DNA of 64,000 bases from Ancrocorticia populi (GCF_003123745.1 NZ_QETB01000003.1:326449-390448), one strand, 5' to 3'. Numbered from the stretch's first letter, positions 10,116 to 18,930 are shown. Made by a program: numbers and translations. Notes: generated by a model from the letters alone, not told the origin.

Positions 10116-11615
10116 TCACCATATTCCCACTAAACTCATCCAGCCGGAACCAATTACGAGCCATATCGTTACAGAAACGAGCCCAGCAATTGCCGATACT
10201 CGCCACCACTGTCCAACAGTGTTGTAGCCACTCCCGAAGATTGCCGGTGATGCTCCACCTGCATATTGAGTCAGTGACGTAAACGCATTGGATATATACC
10301 CGAGAAGGAGCGCACCAAGAAGCGGAGGTGCGCCAAGCGCTATGGCGGCGCCAAGGAACGCCACATACATCGCTGAGATATGCGCGGTTGCCGAAGCGAA
10401 TAGGTAATGAGAGAAGAAGTAGACAAGACAGAGGATCGCAAGCGCTGGAACCCAACCGAGGGAGCCCATAGATCCAGCTATTGAGTCAGACACCCAAGCA
10501 ATCAGACCATACTTGTTAAGCGCCGTAGCCATCATAAACAGCACGGAGAACCAAATCATCGTGTCCCAGGCAGACTTCTCCGAAATGATGTCCTGCCACG
10601 TCAGCACATGGGTAATCAGCAGTATAACCACACCGATAATCGCGGTTGTGGTGGCGTTTATCCCTAGCACCATGTCTCCCACAGTCCACAGGAACAGCAG
10701 CAAGACAAACGTTGCCGTCATAACCTTTTCGCCGTATGAAAGCGGCCCAAGCTTGTGGAGCTCAGACTTTGCCATGTCCACCACTTCAGGTGTGTCCTTA
10801 AGCTCGGGCGGATACACCAGATAAACGACCAAAGGAACAATAATGAGCGCGGCGAGACCCGGAACGATGGCACCTAATGCCCATTTTGCCCAAGTGATAT
10901 CCACTCCCTGTTGCCCCGCCAGAGTAGCAATAAGTGGATTTCCAGCCATTGCCGTGAGGAACATCGCGCAGGTAATGGCGTTAACCTGTCCGACGTTGAT
11001 GGCAAGGAAGGAACCCGCGCGACGAGCTGTTGGCACCGGCTTTGAATCGTAAACCTCGGCAACAGACTTCATGATAGGCGCCATAATGCCGCCACCTCGG
11101 GCAGTTGCCGAAGGGATCGCCGGAGCCATCACTAGATCTGCTACAGCCAGACCATAGGAGACCCCAAGCATCTTCTTCCCGAGTTTCGATACGAAGAAGA
11201 GCGCGATCCGGCGGCCAAGGCCCGTCTTGATGAAGCCTCTAGAAATCAAGAACGCCATAACGATCAACCAGATCGTCGAATTTGAGAAGCCCATGAGGGC
11301 GTATGGCGCAGTCGGATCATCCTCCGGAGCAGTAAGTGGTACAACTCCCAGCAAGACAGTGGCCAACATGCCAATAATCGTGACTGCACCCATGGGAAGC
11401 GGGTGCAAGATAATCGCGAGAATAGTGGCAATAAAGATTGCCAGCATATGCCACGCTTGGGCGGACACCGCATTGGGCCCCGGAATTACCCACATAATTG
11501 CAACGAGGGCAACCGGTATGCCAAGCCGCCATGAGAATTCCAGCCAACTGACGCCCCCCGGTGCGCGTACACCCCGATCCTCGCCTGATTTCTTCTGTTC
11601 CGTATTAACGCTCAT
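10116..11615 (-). CDS. DASS/CitT-type (SLC13-like) dicarboxylate transporter
   Basis: A 499-residue membrane protein with about a dozen hydrophobic segments. Family hallmarks are FSNSTIWLIVMAFLISRGF, ALFFVSKLG and the C-terminal half-repeat AGGASPAIFGSGY. This resembles the 2-oxoglutarate/malate and citrate/succinate antiporter branch of the divalent anion:sodium symporter superfamily. It would import a di- or tricarboxylate in exchange for a product such as succinate. It starts 3 nt after the upstream lyase stop and ends 2 nt before the aldolase start, so the three genes form one transcript. The pairing with two fumarate-releasing lyases suggests an N-substituted amino-dicarboxylate as substrate, which is inference only. 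Confidence 0.9.
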   Translation of the reverse strand: MSVNTEQKKSGEDRGVRAPGGVSWLEFSWRLGIPVALVAIMWVIPGPNAVSAQAWHMLAIFIATILAIILHPLPMGAVTIIGMLATVLLGVVPLTAPEDDPTAPYALMGFSNSTIWLIVMAFLISRGFIKTGLGRRIALFFVSKLGKKMLGVSYGLAVADLVMAPAIPSATARGGGIMAPIMKSVAEVYDSKPVPTARRAGSFLAINVGQVNAITCAMFLTAMAGNPLIATLAGQQGVDITWAKWALGAIVPGLAALIIVPLVVYLVYPPELKDTPEVVDMAKSELHKLGPLSYGEKVMTATFVLLLFLWTVGDMVLGINATTTAIIGVVILLITHVLTWQDIISEKSAWDTMIWFSVLFMMATALNKYGLIAWVSDSIAGSMGSLGWVPALAILCLVYFFSHYLFASATAHISAMYVAFLGAAIALGAPPLLGALLLGYISNAFTSLTQYAGGASPAIFGSGYNTVGQWWRVSAIAGLVSVTIWLVIGSGWMSLVGIW

Positions 11616-11618
11616 GGG

Positions 11619-12986
11619 TCAGCCCTTCTGGAGCGCGGGAGTGGAGGACCATGCAGCAACGGCAGAGTCAACGATGTGGCCAGCTTCGCCAAGGTAGTCC
11701 TCAGGAGCGACCAGCTTCTCTGGGAGAAGATCGCTCTTGCCAGCATTCTTGGCAACCTCGCGCAGTGCATCTGCCAAAACGAGACTCTTATCGCGGGCCA
11801 GCGTGGAAGCTTCATACAGAAGATCGTGTGCATCCTCGCGGCCCAAATACTCTGCCAACTGAATCATTTGGGCCTCAGCCATAATGAGGCCCCCATCGAT
11901 CTTCAGGTTTTCCTTCATCCGCTCAGGGTTTACTCGTATACCGCTGGCAATGACGATCGCCTCATCCAATGCTGAGCCAGCAAGTGTGCCCATCGTGGGC
12001 ACGGCCAGCCATTCGGCTTGCCATTCACCCGCAGCACGCTGATGGCCAGCTTCCTGCATCCTGGTGAAGACCGAGAGGAGCGCCGATGCCGTTGACGACA
12101 TCCCGATGATGAGCTCAGAAGAAATCGGATTGACTTTTTGCGGCATCGTCGACGAAGCACCGCGGTGAGGATTGTAAGGCTCGAACACCTCCCCCACTTC
12201 AGACCGTGAGTGATCCACGACGTCACGCGCCAACTTGGCAAGCGTGCCACAGATAGTGGCACAGAAGTAGCCGTACTCCGCAAGGACGTCACGGTCCACG
12301 TGCCAAGGAACATCAGTATCTCGCAAGCCAAGCAGCTCGGCCACACGAGACCGCACCTCAATCGAATGCGGACCTTGAGCGGCATTAGTACCACCCGCCC
12401 CAAACAGCGAAATCACTCGAACACTGTTGTAAGCATGTGCGAGGCGGTCACGCTGGCGGCGAAGCTCATCAAGAATCACGGCAACGGTTGCTCCAAACGA
12501 TGTTGGAACGGCCTGCTGAGCGTGCGTCCGGCCCGGCATCACTGTGTCACGGTACTTCTGGGAAATCTCAGACAGAAGGTCTCCGAGCGTCTGGAGTTGC
12601 TGATCCATGGCAGCAAGCGACCGCGACATCTGAAGTGCCTGCCCTGAATCCATAATGTCTTGAGTAGTGGCTCCGTAGTGAACGTGCCCGTTAGGGCCGT
12701 CAGGCAAGTGCGATGATACTTGGCGAACTAGTCCGAAAATTGGGTAACCAACGTTCTGCGCAGACTTCCAGAGTTCTTCACGGTCGATATTGTCTATACT
12801 GCAGGCGTCAAAGATCTGGCTAGCGTGATCCTCTGGGATCACTCCCGCCTCACCTTGAGCAGTAGCTAGTGCTGCCTCAACATCGAGCCAAGCTTTGATA
12901 GTTTCTTCGTCCGAATAGATCTTGAGCTGATCCTTGTTCGCCGCAAACTGGTAAAGCATCGAGAATGGCGATTTGCTTGCAATCAT
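11619..12986 (-). CDS. Fumarase-superfamily lyase of the adenylosuccinate lyase/CMLE type
   Basis: A 455-residue protein with the superfamily signature GASSTMPQKVNP, the substrate-binding THAQQAVPTSFG and the HYGATTQDIMD motif. This places it with adenylosuccinate lyases and 3-carboxy-cis,cis-muconate cycloisomerases, which add or remove groups across a fumarate-like moiety. The C-terminal half is of the CMLE-like type and no purine genes are nearby, so a catabolic C-N or C-O lyase is more likely than PurB. The ATG at 12986 has GAAAGGT about 8 nt upstream. It is the first gene of the operon and is preceded by two palindromic operators. Confidence 0.85.
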   Translation of the reverse strand: MIASKSPFSMLYQFAANKDQLKIYSDEETIKAWLDVEAALATAQGEAGVIPEDHASQIFDACSIDNIDREELWKSAQNVGYPIFGLVRQVSSHLPDGPNGHVHYGATTQDIMDSGQALQMSRSLAAMDQQLQTLGDLLSEISQKYRDTVMPGRTHAQQAVPTSFGATVAVILDELRRQRDRLAHAYNSVRVISLFGAGGTNAAQGPHSIEVRSRVAELLGLRDTDVPWHVDRDVLAEYGYFCATICGTLAKLARDVVDHSRSEVGEVFEPYNPHRGASSTMPQKVNPISSELIIGMSSTASALLSVFTRMQEAGHQRAAGEWQAEWLAVPTMGTLAGSALDEAIVIASGIRVNPERMKENLKIDGGLIMAEAQMIQLAEYLGREDAHDLLYEASTLARDKSLVLADALREVAKNAGKSDLLPEKLVAPEDYLGEAGHIVDSAVAAWSSTPALQKG

Positions 12987-13025
12987 CGTAGACCTTTCAA
13001 CGTTTGACAGTTATTTCCCATCTGG

Positions 13026-13043
13026 TATGGATTCGATTCCATA
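13026..13043. promoter_or_regulatory. LacI-type operator, proximal site
   Basis: TATGGATTCGATTCCATA is an 18-nt near-perfect palindrome with a central CG, 40 nt before the lyase start. It matches the perfect palindrome at 13103-13124 except near the centre. Its likely ligand is the LacI protein encoded at 8019-9026. Confidence 0.75.
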
Positions 13044-13102
13044 GTGTCAGCCTAAATGCGCCACAAATTACTTGTCTATAGTTGAGCCACTCTGAATCCC
13101 TC

Positions 13103-13124
13103 AATATGGATTCGAATCCATATT
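13103..13124. promoter_or_regulatory. LacI-type operator, distal perfect palindrome
   Basis: A 22-nt perfect palindrome with core ATGGATTCGAATCCAT. Its centre is 79 bp from the centre of the proximal site, about 7.5 helical turns, which would allow loop formation or cooperative binding. It lies between the divergent lyase operon and the second GH92 gene, so it could control both. Confidence 0.8.
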
Positions 13125-13209
13125 ATTAGTAGAAATATGGGACCTCAGTCCCCACAGGAACGAGACGGAGACTCCTACAAAGGATGCGATTCGCACGAGT
13201 CCCGGAGAA

Positions 13210-13365
13210 CTACGGTTGCTTTGCACGTACACCACGTGCACACTGACGCATCACAGGACATGGCTCGCATATATGCCGAGCAACCCTTCCTAGCGCGTCA
13301 GCGTGTACGGCTAGGTCACGAACTGCCTCCCAGTCACCCAACTCGAACACTCGAAGCGGTTCCAT
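13210..13365 (-). pseudogene. Candidate WhiB-like cysteine-motif fragment
   Basis: The minus-strand reading contains ARHICEPCPVMRQC, which matches the CX2CX5C core of WhiB iron-sulfur regulators, including the usual A..IC and CPV. Codon first positions are rich in G, as expected for coding sequence. A TAG stop at 13210 falls where the glycine-rich turn should begin, and the frame after it reads FSGTRANR, which could be a decayed turn. The fourth WhiB cysteine is missing at the usual distance. The frame can be extended upstream to 13482 but no ribosome site supports any start. This may be a relic or chance; treat it as tentative. Confidence 0.25.
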
Positions 13366-13480
13366 TGGCAGCGCTGTCACGATAGACTCGCCATGCGCTG
13401 CACAGGCCACCCCGCCAGTACCCGCCCGGTTCGAAGCTGAAGGGCGGGAGCAACTTCGCGGCGCGCAATCAAGGAGGATC

Positions 13481-16400
13481 ATGAGAAAACATCAATCCCC
13501 ACTCAGGCGCCACCGGCGATCAGCCGGTTCTACGTTGGCCGCCACGGCACTTGCCATAACCTCCATCACGGGAGGCGGAGCAGCTACCGCACAACCTACT
13601 GCAGCAGGATCGGCGCCTGTGGCACCGGCACAAGCAGCACAACCGGCGCCAGCAGCACCCGCAGCCCAGGCAGAGGGGCTGTCCGCACTAGTCAACCCGT
13701 TCGTGGGAACGTCGAGCGAAGGCAACGCCTATCCGGGAGCAACAGCACCTTTCGGTATGGTCCAGCTCAGCCCGGACAACGCCAACTCGTATGGCAATAC
13801 CTCATATAGCCCTGACAATAGGTGGGTGTGGGGATTCAGCCACCGCCACATCAATTCGGCTGGGTGCCCCGCGGCGGGCGAGATCCTGGTTGAACCCTCC
13901 GCGGCAGACTCTCCCATCACCGCCCGTGAGCAGATCGCGATGGTGGATGGCAGCGAAGCCGCACACGCCGGGTACTACACCGTTCAGCTTGAAGGTGGCG
14001 TCACGGCAGAGTTGACCACGACCGAGCGTGTTGGCGTCCATCGGTACGAGTTTGCGGATTCGGACACCGGCCACCTCTCCTTGAATGTAGGCGAAACCCT
14101 GCGGGATGCCGGCTCCAGCGAAGTCGCGTGGGTAGATGACCAGACCCTAGAAGGCTTTGTAGAAAACGGTGGATTCTGCGGCGGAACGTCCACCACAGAG
14201 AAGGTGTTTTTCAGCGCCCACTTTGACCGGCCGGCGGATTCGACGGGCACGTGGGACGGCTCGGGAACCTACACCGAAGAATCACCATCGTCCGTCTCGG
14301 ACGGCGGCCAGAACGGCGCAGTCGCCACCTTTGACACCACTACTGATCAGGACGTCGAAATCGCCGTGGGCATCTCCTTCGTGGACGTGGATGGAGCCCG
14401 AGCAAACCGCACCAGCGAGACGTCGGATGACACCCTGACGTTCGCGCAGGCCCGCGCAGCCGCAGAAGCTGGCTGGGACGATCAGCTCGGCGCTGCCACC
14501 ATAACTGCCTCCAATGACGCCCGCATCATCTTCTACACGCAGCTCTACAAGGCGCTGCTCTCCCCTACGATCGGCTCGGACGTGGATGGCCGTTATCGAG
14601 GGATGGATAAGGCTGTCCACACCGCGGAGGGATGGACGTACCATCAGACGTTCTCGTTGTGGGACACCTACCGGACGCAGGCTACCTTGCATGCCCTAGT
14701 GGCCCGCGATCATGCCACGGACATCGTCCGGTCTATGTATCAGCAACGTGTGGAAGGCGGTTGGTTCCCTCGATGGTCGCTCGGCTCGATCGAAACGAAT
14801 ATTATGGCGGGTGACCCAGCCTCTGCTTGGGTAGCCGAAAACTTCACCATGGGCACTGTCCCTGACGATATTGCCGATCCGATGTGGGATTACCTCGTCG
14901 AGAATGCAACCACGCCAACACCGGGAGATGTAGCGTCGGTGGGCCGCCAGAGCGCCGATTTCTACAACCAGAACCACCACATCCCGTTCTACTTTGAGAA
15001 CGAGCCGGGGCTCGGTCAAGAGTATGAGGAATACCGTCACGGCGGATCCTCCTCAATGGAGTTCGCCATCTCAGACGCGGCCATAGGAGCCGCGGCCCAG
15101 CGCAGTGGGCGCCCCGAAGCTGCCGAGTTCCTCGAGCGCGGCCAGTGGTGGCGTACCCTCTGGAACCCGGATGTTGAGCTTTCCGGCGATTATCAGGGCA
15201 TCGTCAACGCCGTGTTCCCTGATGGATCCTTCAACGTTCGCTCCAATGAGAAGGATGACGTCACCAAGTCCGGATTCCACGAGGGCACCCAGTGGCAATA
15301 CCAGTGGATGGCCAGTCAGGACTATGCCGGCTTACAAGAAGTCATGGGCGGAACGGACGAATTCCTCGATCGCCTCGATTACTACTTCGATATGCCAGCG
15401 CTCCTAGAGAATCCTGGCCAGTCCCCCAGCCATTGGGCGAAGGGCGGATCCGATTACTATTCGAGCATTGGCTACAATCCCGGCAATGAGCCCACGATTA
15501 TGAATCCGTGGCTCTACAGTTCGGCGGGCCACCCCGCTTACGTCAATGACGTCCTAGCTTCCAACCTCAACCGCTTCCCCAATACTCCGGGCGGCGGAGT
15601 TGGCAACGACGATCTAGGAACGATGGCTTCTTGGTACGTCATGGCTACGCTCGGCTTCGAGCCCGTTGTGCCGGGTTCGGGAATGATGGCGCTCAATTCG
15701 CCCCGGGTCGAGGCCGCTTCGCTACGGCTCGGGCCGGACGCGGATTCCCCTGTTCTCCAGATCAACGCTTCCGGTTCGCATGAATCGATGCCGCGATACA
15801 TCGAGTCCGTCGCGGTCAACGGCACCGATCACTCAGCCACGTGGTTCGACGTAGAGGACATCCTGAGCGGAGGCACCTTGGACTTCACCCTCACGCAGGA
15901 TCGCGACACCCCGTGGGGCACCAGCCGCGCCGATCGGCTCCCCAGCGTGTCCGATCCCGTACAGGTCAAGGCTTCGGCCACGGCGGGCTCACCCGAGTTT
16001 CAGTCCGGGGTTGAAACAACAAACGTTGTAGGAAAGGTTGAGTTCGAGGAGTTGACGAAGATCGCCGACGACGCCGTCACCTTCCCCACCGTTTCGGCCA
16101 CCTTCACCGCAGATGGAACAGAATATGAAGCTCAGCCCGAAGCCACTGATAATGGCTGGGAGTTCAGCGTGACGGCTGAGTTCGCCAAAGCAGGGAATCT
16201 GTCCGGGACGCTCAGCGTGTCCGCTGGTGAAGACACCCCCAAGTTCGCACCAGAGACATTCGAGCCGGTCAGCGTTGAGGTGCCAGTCAAGGTGTTGGGT
16301 GCGGATCCGACCGACGATCCAAGTGAACCCGGCACCGATCCCTCGGATAACCCAAGTGATGGCGGATCGGGTGAACCCGGTACCGGCCCAAGCACATCAG

Positions 16401-16591
16401 CACCCGATCCGAGTGAATCGGGTGGCACTGTCGGCGCCGGTGACGCCGGCGGATCAGGCAATGCTGACGGCTCGGGTGGAGATGCTGGCTTGCCCAACAC
16501 CGGTGCCAAGGTGGCGGGCATAGTTGCCGCTGCACTTCTGCTCACGGCAGCAGGCACCGTTTTGGTGGCGCGCCGGCGCAAGCAGAACTAG
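13481..16591 (+). CDS. Sortase-anchored GH92 alpha-mannosidase
   Basis: A 1036-residue exported GH92 enzyme that would trim alpha-linked mannose from host or yeast glycans at the cell wall. A signal peptide spans about residues 1-38 (RRHRR, then a hydrophobic run ending ATA), followed by an Ala/Pro-rich linker. The GH92 core shows NPFVGTSSEGNAYPGATAPFGM, the acid-site motif FHEGTQWQY (Glu near residue 601) and GNDDLG near residue 708. A Ser/Asp/Pro/Gly-rich wall-spanning stretch leads to LPNTG (16490-16504), a hydrophobic segment and ARRRK. AAGGAGG at 13471-13477 fixes the ATG. Unlike the GH92 at the left edge it has no phosphatase domain. It diverges from the lyase operon and may share its operators. 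Confidence 0.95.
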   Translation: MRKHQSPLRRHRRSAGSTLAATALAITSITGGGAATAQPTAAGSAPVAPAQAAQPAPAAPAAQAEGLSALVNPFVGTSSEGNAYPGATAPFGMVQLSPDNANSYGNTSYSPDNRWVWGFSHRHINSAGCPAAGEILVEPSAADSPITAREQIAMVDGSEAAHAGYYTVQLEGGVTAELTTTERVGVHRYEFADSDTGHLSLNVGETLRDAGSSEVAWVDDQTLEGFVENGGFCGGTSTTEKVFFSAHFDRPADSTGTWDGSGTYTEESPSSVSDGGQNGAVATFDTTTDQDVEIAVGISFVDVDGARANRTSETSDDTLTFAQARAAAEAGWDDQLGAATITASNDARIIFYTQLYKALLSPTIGSDVDGRYRGMDKAVHTAEGWTYHQTFSLWDTYRTQATLHALVARDHATDIVRSMYQQRVEGGWFPRWSLGSIETNIMAGDPASAWVAENFTMGTVPDDIADPMWDYLVENATTPTPGDVASVGRQSADFYNQNHHIPFYFENEPGLGQEYEEYRHGGSSSMEFAISDAAIGAAAQRSGRPEAAEFLERGQWWRTLWNPDVELSGDYQGIVNAVFPDGSFNVRSNEKDDVTKSGFHEGTQWQYQWMASQDYAGLQEVMGGTDEFLDRLDYYFDMPALLENPGQSPSHWAKGGSDYYSSIGYNPGNEPTIMNPWLYSSAGHPAYVNDVLASNLNRFPNTPGGGVGNDDLGTMASWYVMATLGFEPVVPGSGMMALNSPRVEAASLRLGPDADSPVLQINASGSHESMPRYIESVAVNGTDHSATWFDVEDILSGGTLDFTLTQDRDTPWGTSRADRLPSVSDPVQVKASATAGSPEFQSGVETTNVVGKVEFEELTKIADDAVTFPTVSATFTADGTEYEAQPEATDNGWEFSVTAEFAKAGNLSGTLSVSAGEDTPKFAPETFEPVSVEVPVKVLGADPTDDPSEPGTDPSDNPSDGGSGEPGTGPSTSAPDPSESGGTVGAGDAGGSGNADGSGGDAGLPNTGAKVAGIVAAALLLTAAGTVLVARRRKQN

Positions 16592-16799
16592 CCGCTGCTA
16601 GAAGCTCTAGCTAACGCTGAGAGCACCCTTTCTACCGCGAGCGCTACGGCTCTTCTCCCGTGGCCCTCAAGGCAGAAGAGGTGCTCTCGGTACGCCTGAT
16701 ATGTACGCATTAAACCTGGTACATGGAGGTCGGCTGAGGTATGCAGATATAGACGCTCGGTGTATTTTTTGGCATACCCTAAGGAGTGGCACGCTCCCC
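16592..16799. other. Intergenic stretch after the second GH92
   Basis: No gene is seen. An imperfect terminator is possible: GAGAGCACC (16619-16627) can pair with 16680-16688, but the 52-nt loop makes it weak. The T-rich stretch at 16763-16769 is the only other notable feature. Confidence 0.4.
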
Positions 16800-16830
16800 T
16801 TGCGGGGACTGCCCCACGCCGTGCTAGTAT
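16800..16830 (+). promoter_or_regulatory. Candidate promoter of the ABC-F leader
   Basis: TAGTAT at 16825-16830 resembles a -10 box, with TTGCGG at 16800-16805 as a poor -35 at 19-nt spacing. Transcription would start at about 16837-16838, exactly at a GTG codon. Confidence 0.35.
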
Positions 16831-16837
16831 GTCCAGC

Positions 16838-16867
16838 GTGTATCGCATGATGTTGCTTTTCCTTTAA
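16838..16867 (+). CDS. Candidate leaderless regulatory peptide of nine residues
   Basis: GTG TAT CGC ATG ATG TTG CTT TTC CTT TAA would encode MYRMMLLFL. It has no ribosome site, but the predicted transcription start coincides with the GTG, as in leaderless actinobacterial genes. Short hydrophobic peptides such as the MsrD and Erm leaders stall the ribosome in the presence of macrolides and open the downstream resistance gene. The position, about 340 nt before an ABC-F gene with intervening stem-loops, fits that model. The similarity is in style, not homology, and could be chance. Confidence 0.35.
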   Translation: MYRMMLLFL

Positions 16868-16868
16868 G

Positions 16869-16940
16869 GCTCACTCCGCCTGAGACGCCCCCCCTGCACC
16901 CAATGTGCAGATGGACCGCTCGTTGAGCGCCGCTCCGAGC
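16869..16940 (+). promoter_or_regulatory. Stem-loop cluster in the ABC-F leader
   Basis: Several alternating GCTC and GAGC segments could form mutually exclusive hairpins: GCTCGTTGAGC at 16918-16928, GAGCGCCGCTC overlapping it, and CGCTCCGAGC after that. A separate perfect hairpin CTGCAC/GTGCAG sits at 16894-16910 with a 5-nt loop. This is the kind of layout used in attenuation, but no T-run closes an obvious terminator. Confidence 0.35.
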
Positions 16941-17210
16941 TAGGGCCACGGTGAACCTATTTATTCGCGCACAAGTTTCCTTGTCACGATTCTGTTTTTA
17001 TTCTTCCCATACCTGAGTGCCATACGCTCGTGTGCCACGAAAGCTAGCTACATTCGGCTTCAGGATTCACTCAGTTGTCCCAGATGAGGGCTACACCCCT
17101 CACGCAAAACAACAGAGCGAATGCTGAGAGGAAAGCGCCGGTCAATGACCACAAGGTGGCTGAGGGACAACAAAGACAGTAACTTGCGCGCACTTTTCGA
17201 AGGAAAATCA

Positions 17211-18818
17211 GTGCCACGCACACCCCATATTCAACTAACAGCTACATCGATCTCCATGACCCGCGGAACTACCCGCGTGCTTCATGACGTTAATCTGACG
17301 GTGCGGGAGGGATCGAGGATTGGCGTCGTCGGCGAAAATGGCCGCGGAAAGTCCACCCTTCTCCACGTACTTGCCAGAAAACTCAGCCCCGACGAGGGCA
17401 CGGTCCAGCGAATCGGCGCCCTCGGGATGGCCGAACAAGAAATGAGTACGGAGGATCAGCGAACGGTCGGGCAAGCCGTCGCCGATTCGATCGCAGATTC
17501 CCTGACCGCGCTGGCAGATCTTGACGCGGCGGGCGAGGCGTTGGCGGACGGCCAGCCCGGTGCCGACGCCTGGTTCGCACGCGCACTTGAGCAGGCCACC
17601 GCACTGGATGCGTGGGACGCCGAGCGGCGGATCCGCGTGGCGCTGGAGGCTTTACGGGCGGAGCCCGATTGGTCGCGGCCTCTCGCCGAGCTCTCGGTTG
17701 GCCAGAGGTATCGTGTTCGCCTCGCATGCCTACTAGGCAGTGAAGACGATTTCCTCCTCCTAGACGAACCGACGAACCACTTGGACTCTAGCGGGCTCGA
17801 ATTCCTCACGTCAGCCATCAAAGAGCGCGAGGGCGGTGTGGTAATCGTGAGCCACGATCGGGCGCTGCTCGCTGACGTGGTGGAGCAGACCATCGATCTG
17901 GATCCCACCCCGGACGGGACCGCACGCGTATACGGCGGCGGCTATGCAGGATACCGGGAGGGACGGCGGGCCGAACGCGAACGCTGGGAGCAGGACTATG
18001 CGCGGCAACAAGAGGAGCGCACGAAACTCAAGGGCGATCTGAGCGAGGCCCAGAACCGGCTCGTCTCTGGATGGCGGCCAGATAAAGGCACAGGTAAGCA
18101 CACACGGGCCACGCGTGCACCGGGACTTGTCCAAAGTGTGAAGCGGCGTCAAGAGGCGCTCGAGGCCCACGCGGTCACCGTCCCAGAGCCTCCTCTTGAG
18201 CTGAGGTTTCCCAAGCTCGGCGCACGCGCTGGGGCCACTCTGCTCGTGGCCGAGGGCGTCCGGTTCGGAGGGCGGCTTGATGAGCCGGTCACCATGGATA
18301 TCGAGGGTAGCTCGAAGATACTGGTGACCGGCCCCAATGGAATCGGGAAGTCCACCCTTTTGGGAATTCTTGCGGGAGATCTCGAGCCGAGTGAGGGCCG
18401 AGTGCGGCCCACCGAGGCGGCGAGGATCGGCTTCTTGCACCAAGAGTCCACGCTGCCGCTCGAAAAGCGGGCGGCTGAAGTGTTCAAGGATCACGTGAAT
18501 CGGCTGGTTTCTGGGCGCCGTCTGGCTGCGGGCGAGGCGCTTAGTCTCGGTTCGCTCGGGTTGCTCAAGCGGGATGAGGCGAGCAAGCGGATCGGCGAAC
18601 TCTCGCTGGGACAGCGCCGCCGGCTTGACCTCGCGATGGTTCTGGCCGAGCGGCCGAACGTCCTGCTTCTAGACGAACCGACGAATCAGCTCTCGATCGC
18701 CTTGGTGGACGAACTGACGGAGGCGCTGGAGGCTACCAGCACGGCAGTGGTCCTTTCCACGCACGATCGCAAGCTCTTGCGGGACCTCGGGGATTGGCAG
18801 GCGGTTTCGTTGGGGTGA
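17211..18818 (+). CDS. ABC-F family ATPase, probable ribosome-protection protein
   Basis: A 535-residue soluble protein with two ABC domains and no membrane segments. Domain 1 has Walker A GENGRGKST (residues 41-49), signature LSVGQ and Walker B FLLLDEPTNHLD. Domain 2 has GPNGIGKST, LSLGQ and VLLLDEPTNQL. A charged linker joins them (~residues 245-330), as in antibiotic-resistance ABC-F proteins that displace drugs from the ribosome. The GTG at 17211 is chosen because AAGGA lies 6 nt upstream; an in-frame ATG at 17121 lacks a good ribosome site. The 600-nt leader with a candidate peptide and stem-loops suggests drug-inducible expression. Which drug class it protects against cannot be told from sequence alone. 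Confidence 0.88.
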   Translation: MPRTPHIQLTATSISMTRGTTRVLHDVNLTVREGSRIGVVGENGRGKSTLLHVLARKLSPDEGTVQRIGALGMAEQEMSTEDQRTVGQAVADSIADSLTALADLDAAGEALADGQPGADAWFARALEQATALDAWDAERRIRVALEALRAEPDWSRPLAELSVGQRYRVRLACLLGSEDDFLLLDEPTNHLDSSGLEFLTSAIKEREGGVVIVSHDRALLADVVEQTIDLDPTPDGTARVYGGGYAGYREGRRAERERWEQDYARQQEERTKLKGDLSEAQNRLVSGWRPDKGTGKHTRATRAPGLVQSVKRRQEALEAHAVTVPEPPLELRFPKLGARAGATLLVAEGVRFGGRLDEPVTMDIEGSSKILVTGPNGIGKSTLLGILAGDLEPSEGRVRPTEAARIGFLHQESTLPLEKRAAEVFKDHVNRLVSGRRLAAGEALSLGSLGLLKRDEASKRIGELSLGQRRRLDLAMVLAERPNVLLLDEPTNQLSIALVDELTEALEATSTAVVLSTHDRKLLRDLGDWQAVSLG

Positions 18819-18930
18819 AGTGTCTGGCGGTGGGCGAGGCGTTTTTGGTGCGAACAGGCCCGCACCATGGCACCTCGTCGGCTATGCACTTAGAGTGGGA
18901 GGTAACGACCAGTCCAAGGAGTTCAACCAC

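Noticed and set aside
10114..10455. N-terminal extension of the aldolase frame
   Set aside because: It lies wholly within the transporter gene in another frame, and DapA-family proteins begin at the ATG near 10113.
16619..16688. Inverted repeat GAGAGCACC/GGTGCTCTC as a terminator
   Set aside because: The 52-nt loop and missing T-run make a working terminator doubtful; it is mentioned only in the intergenic note.
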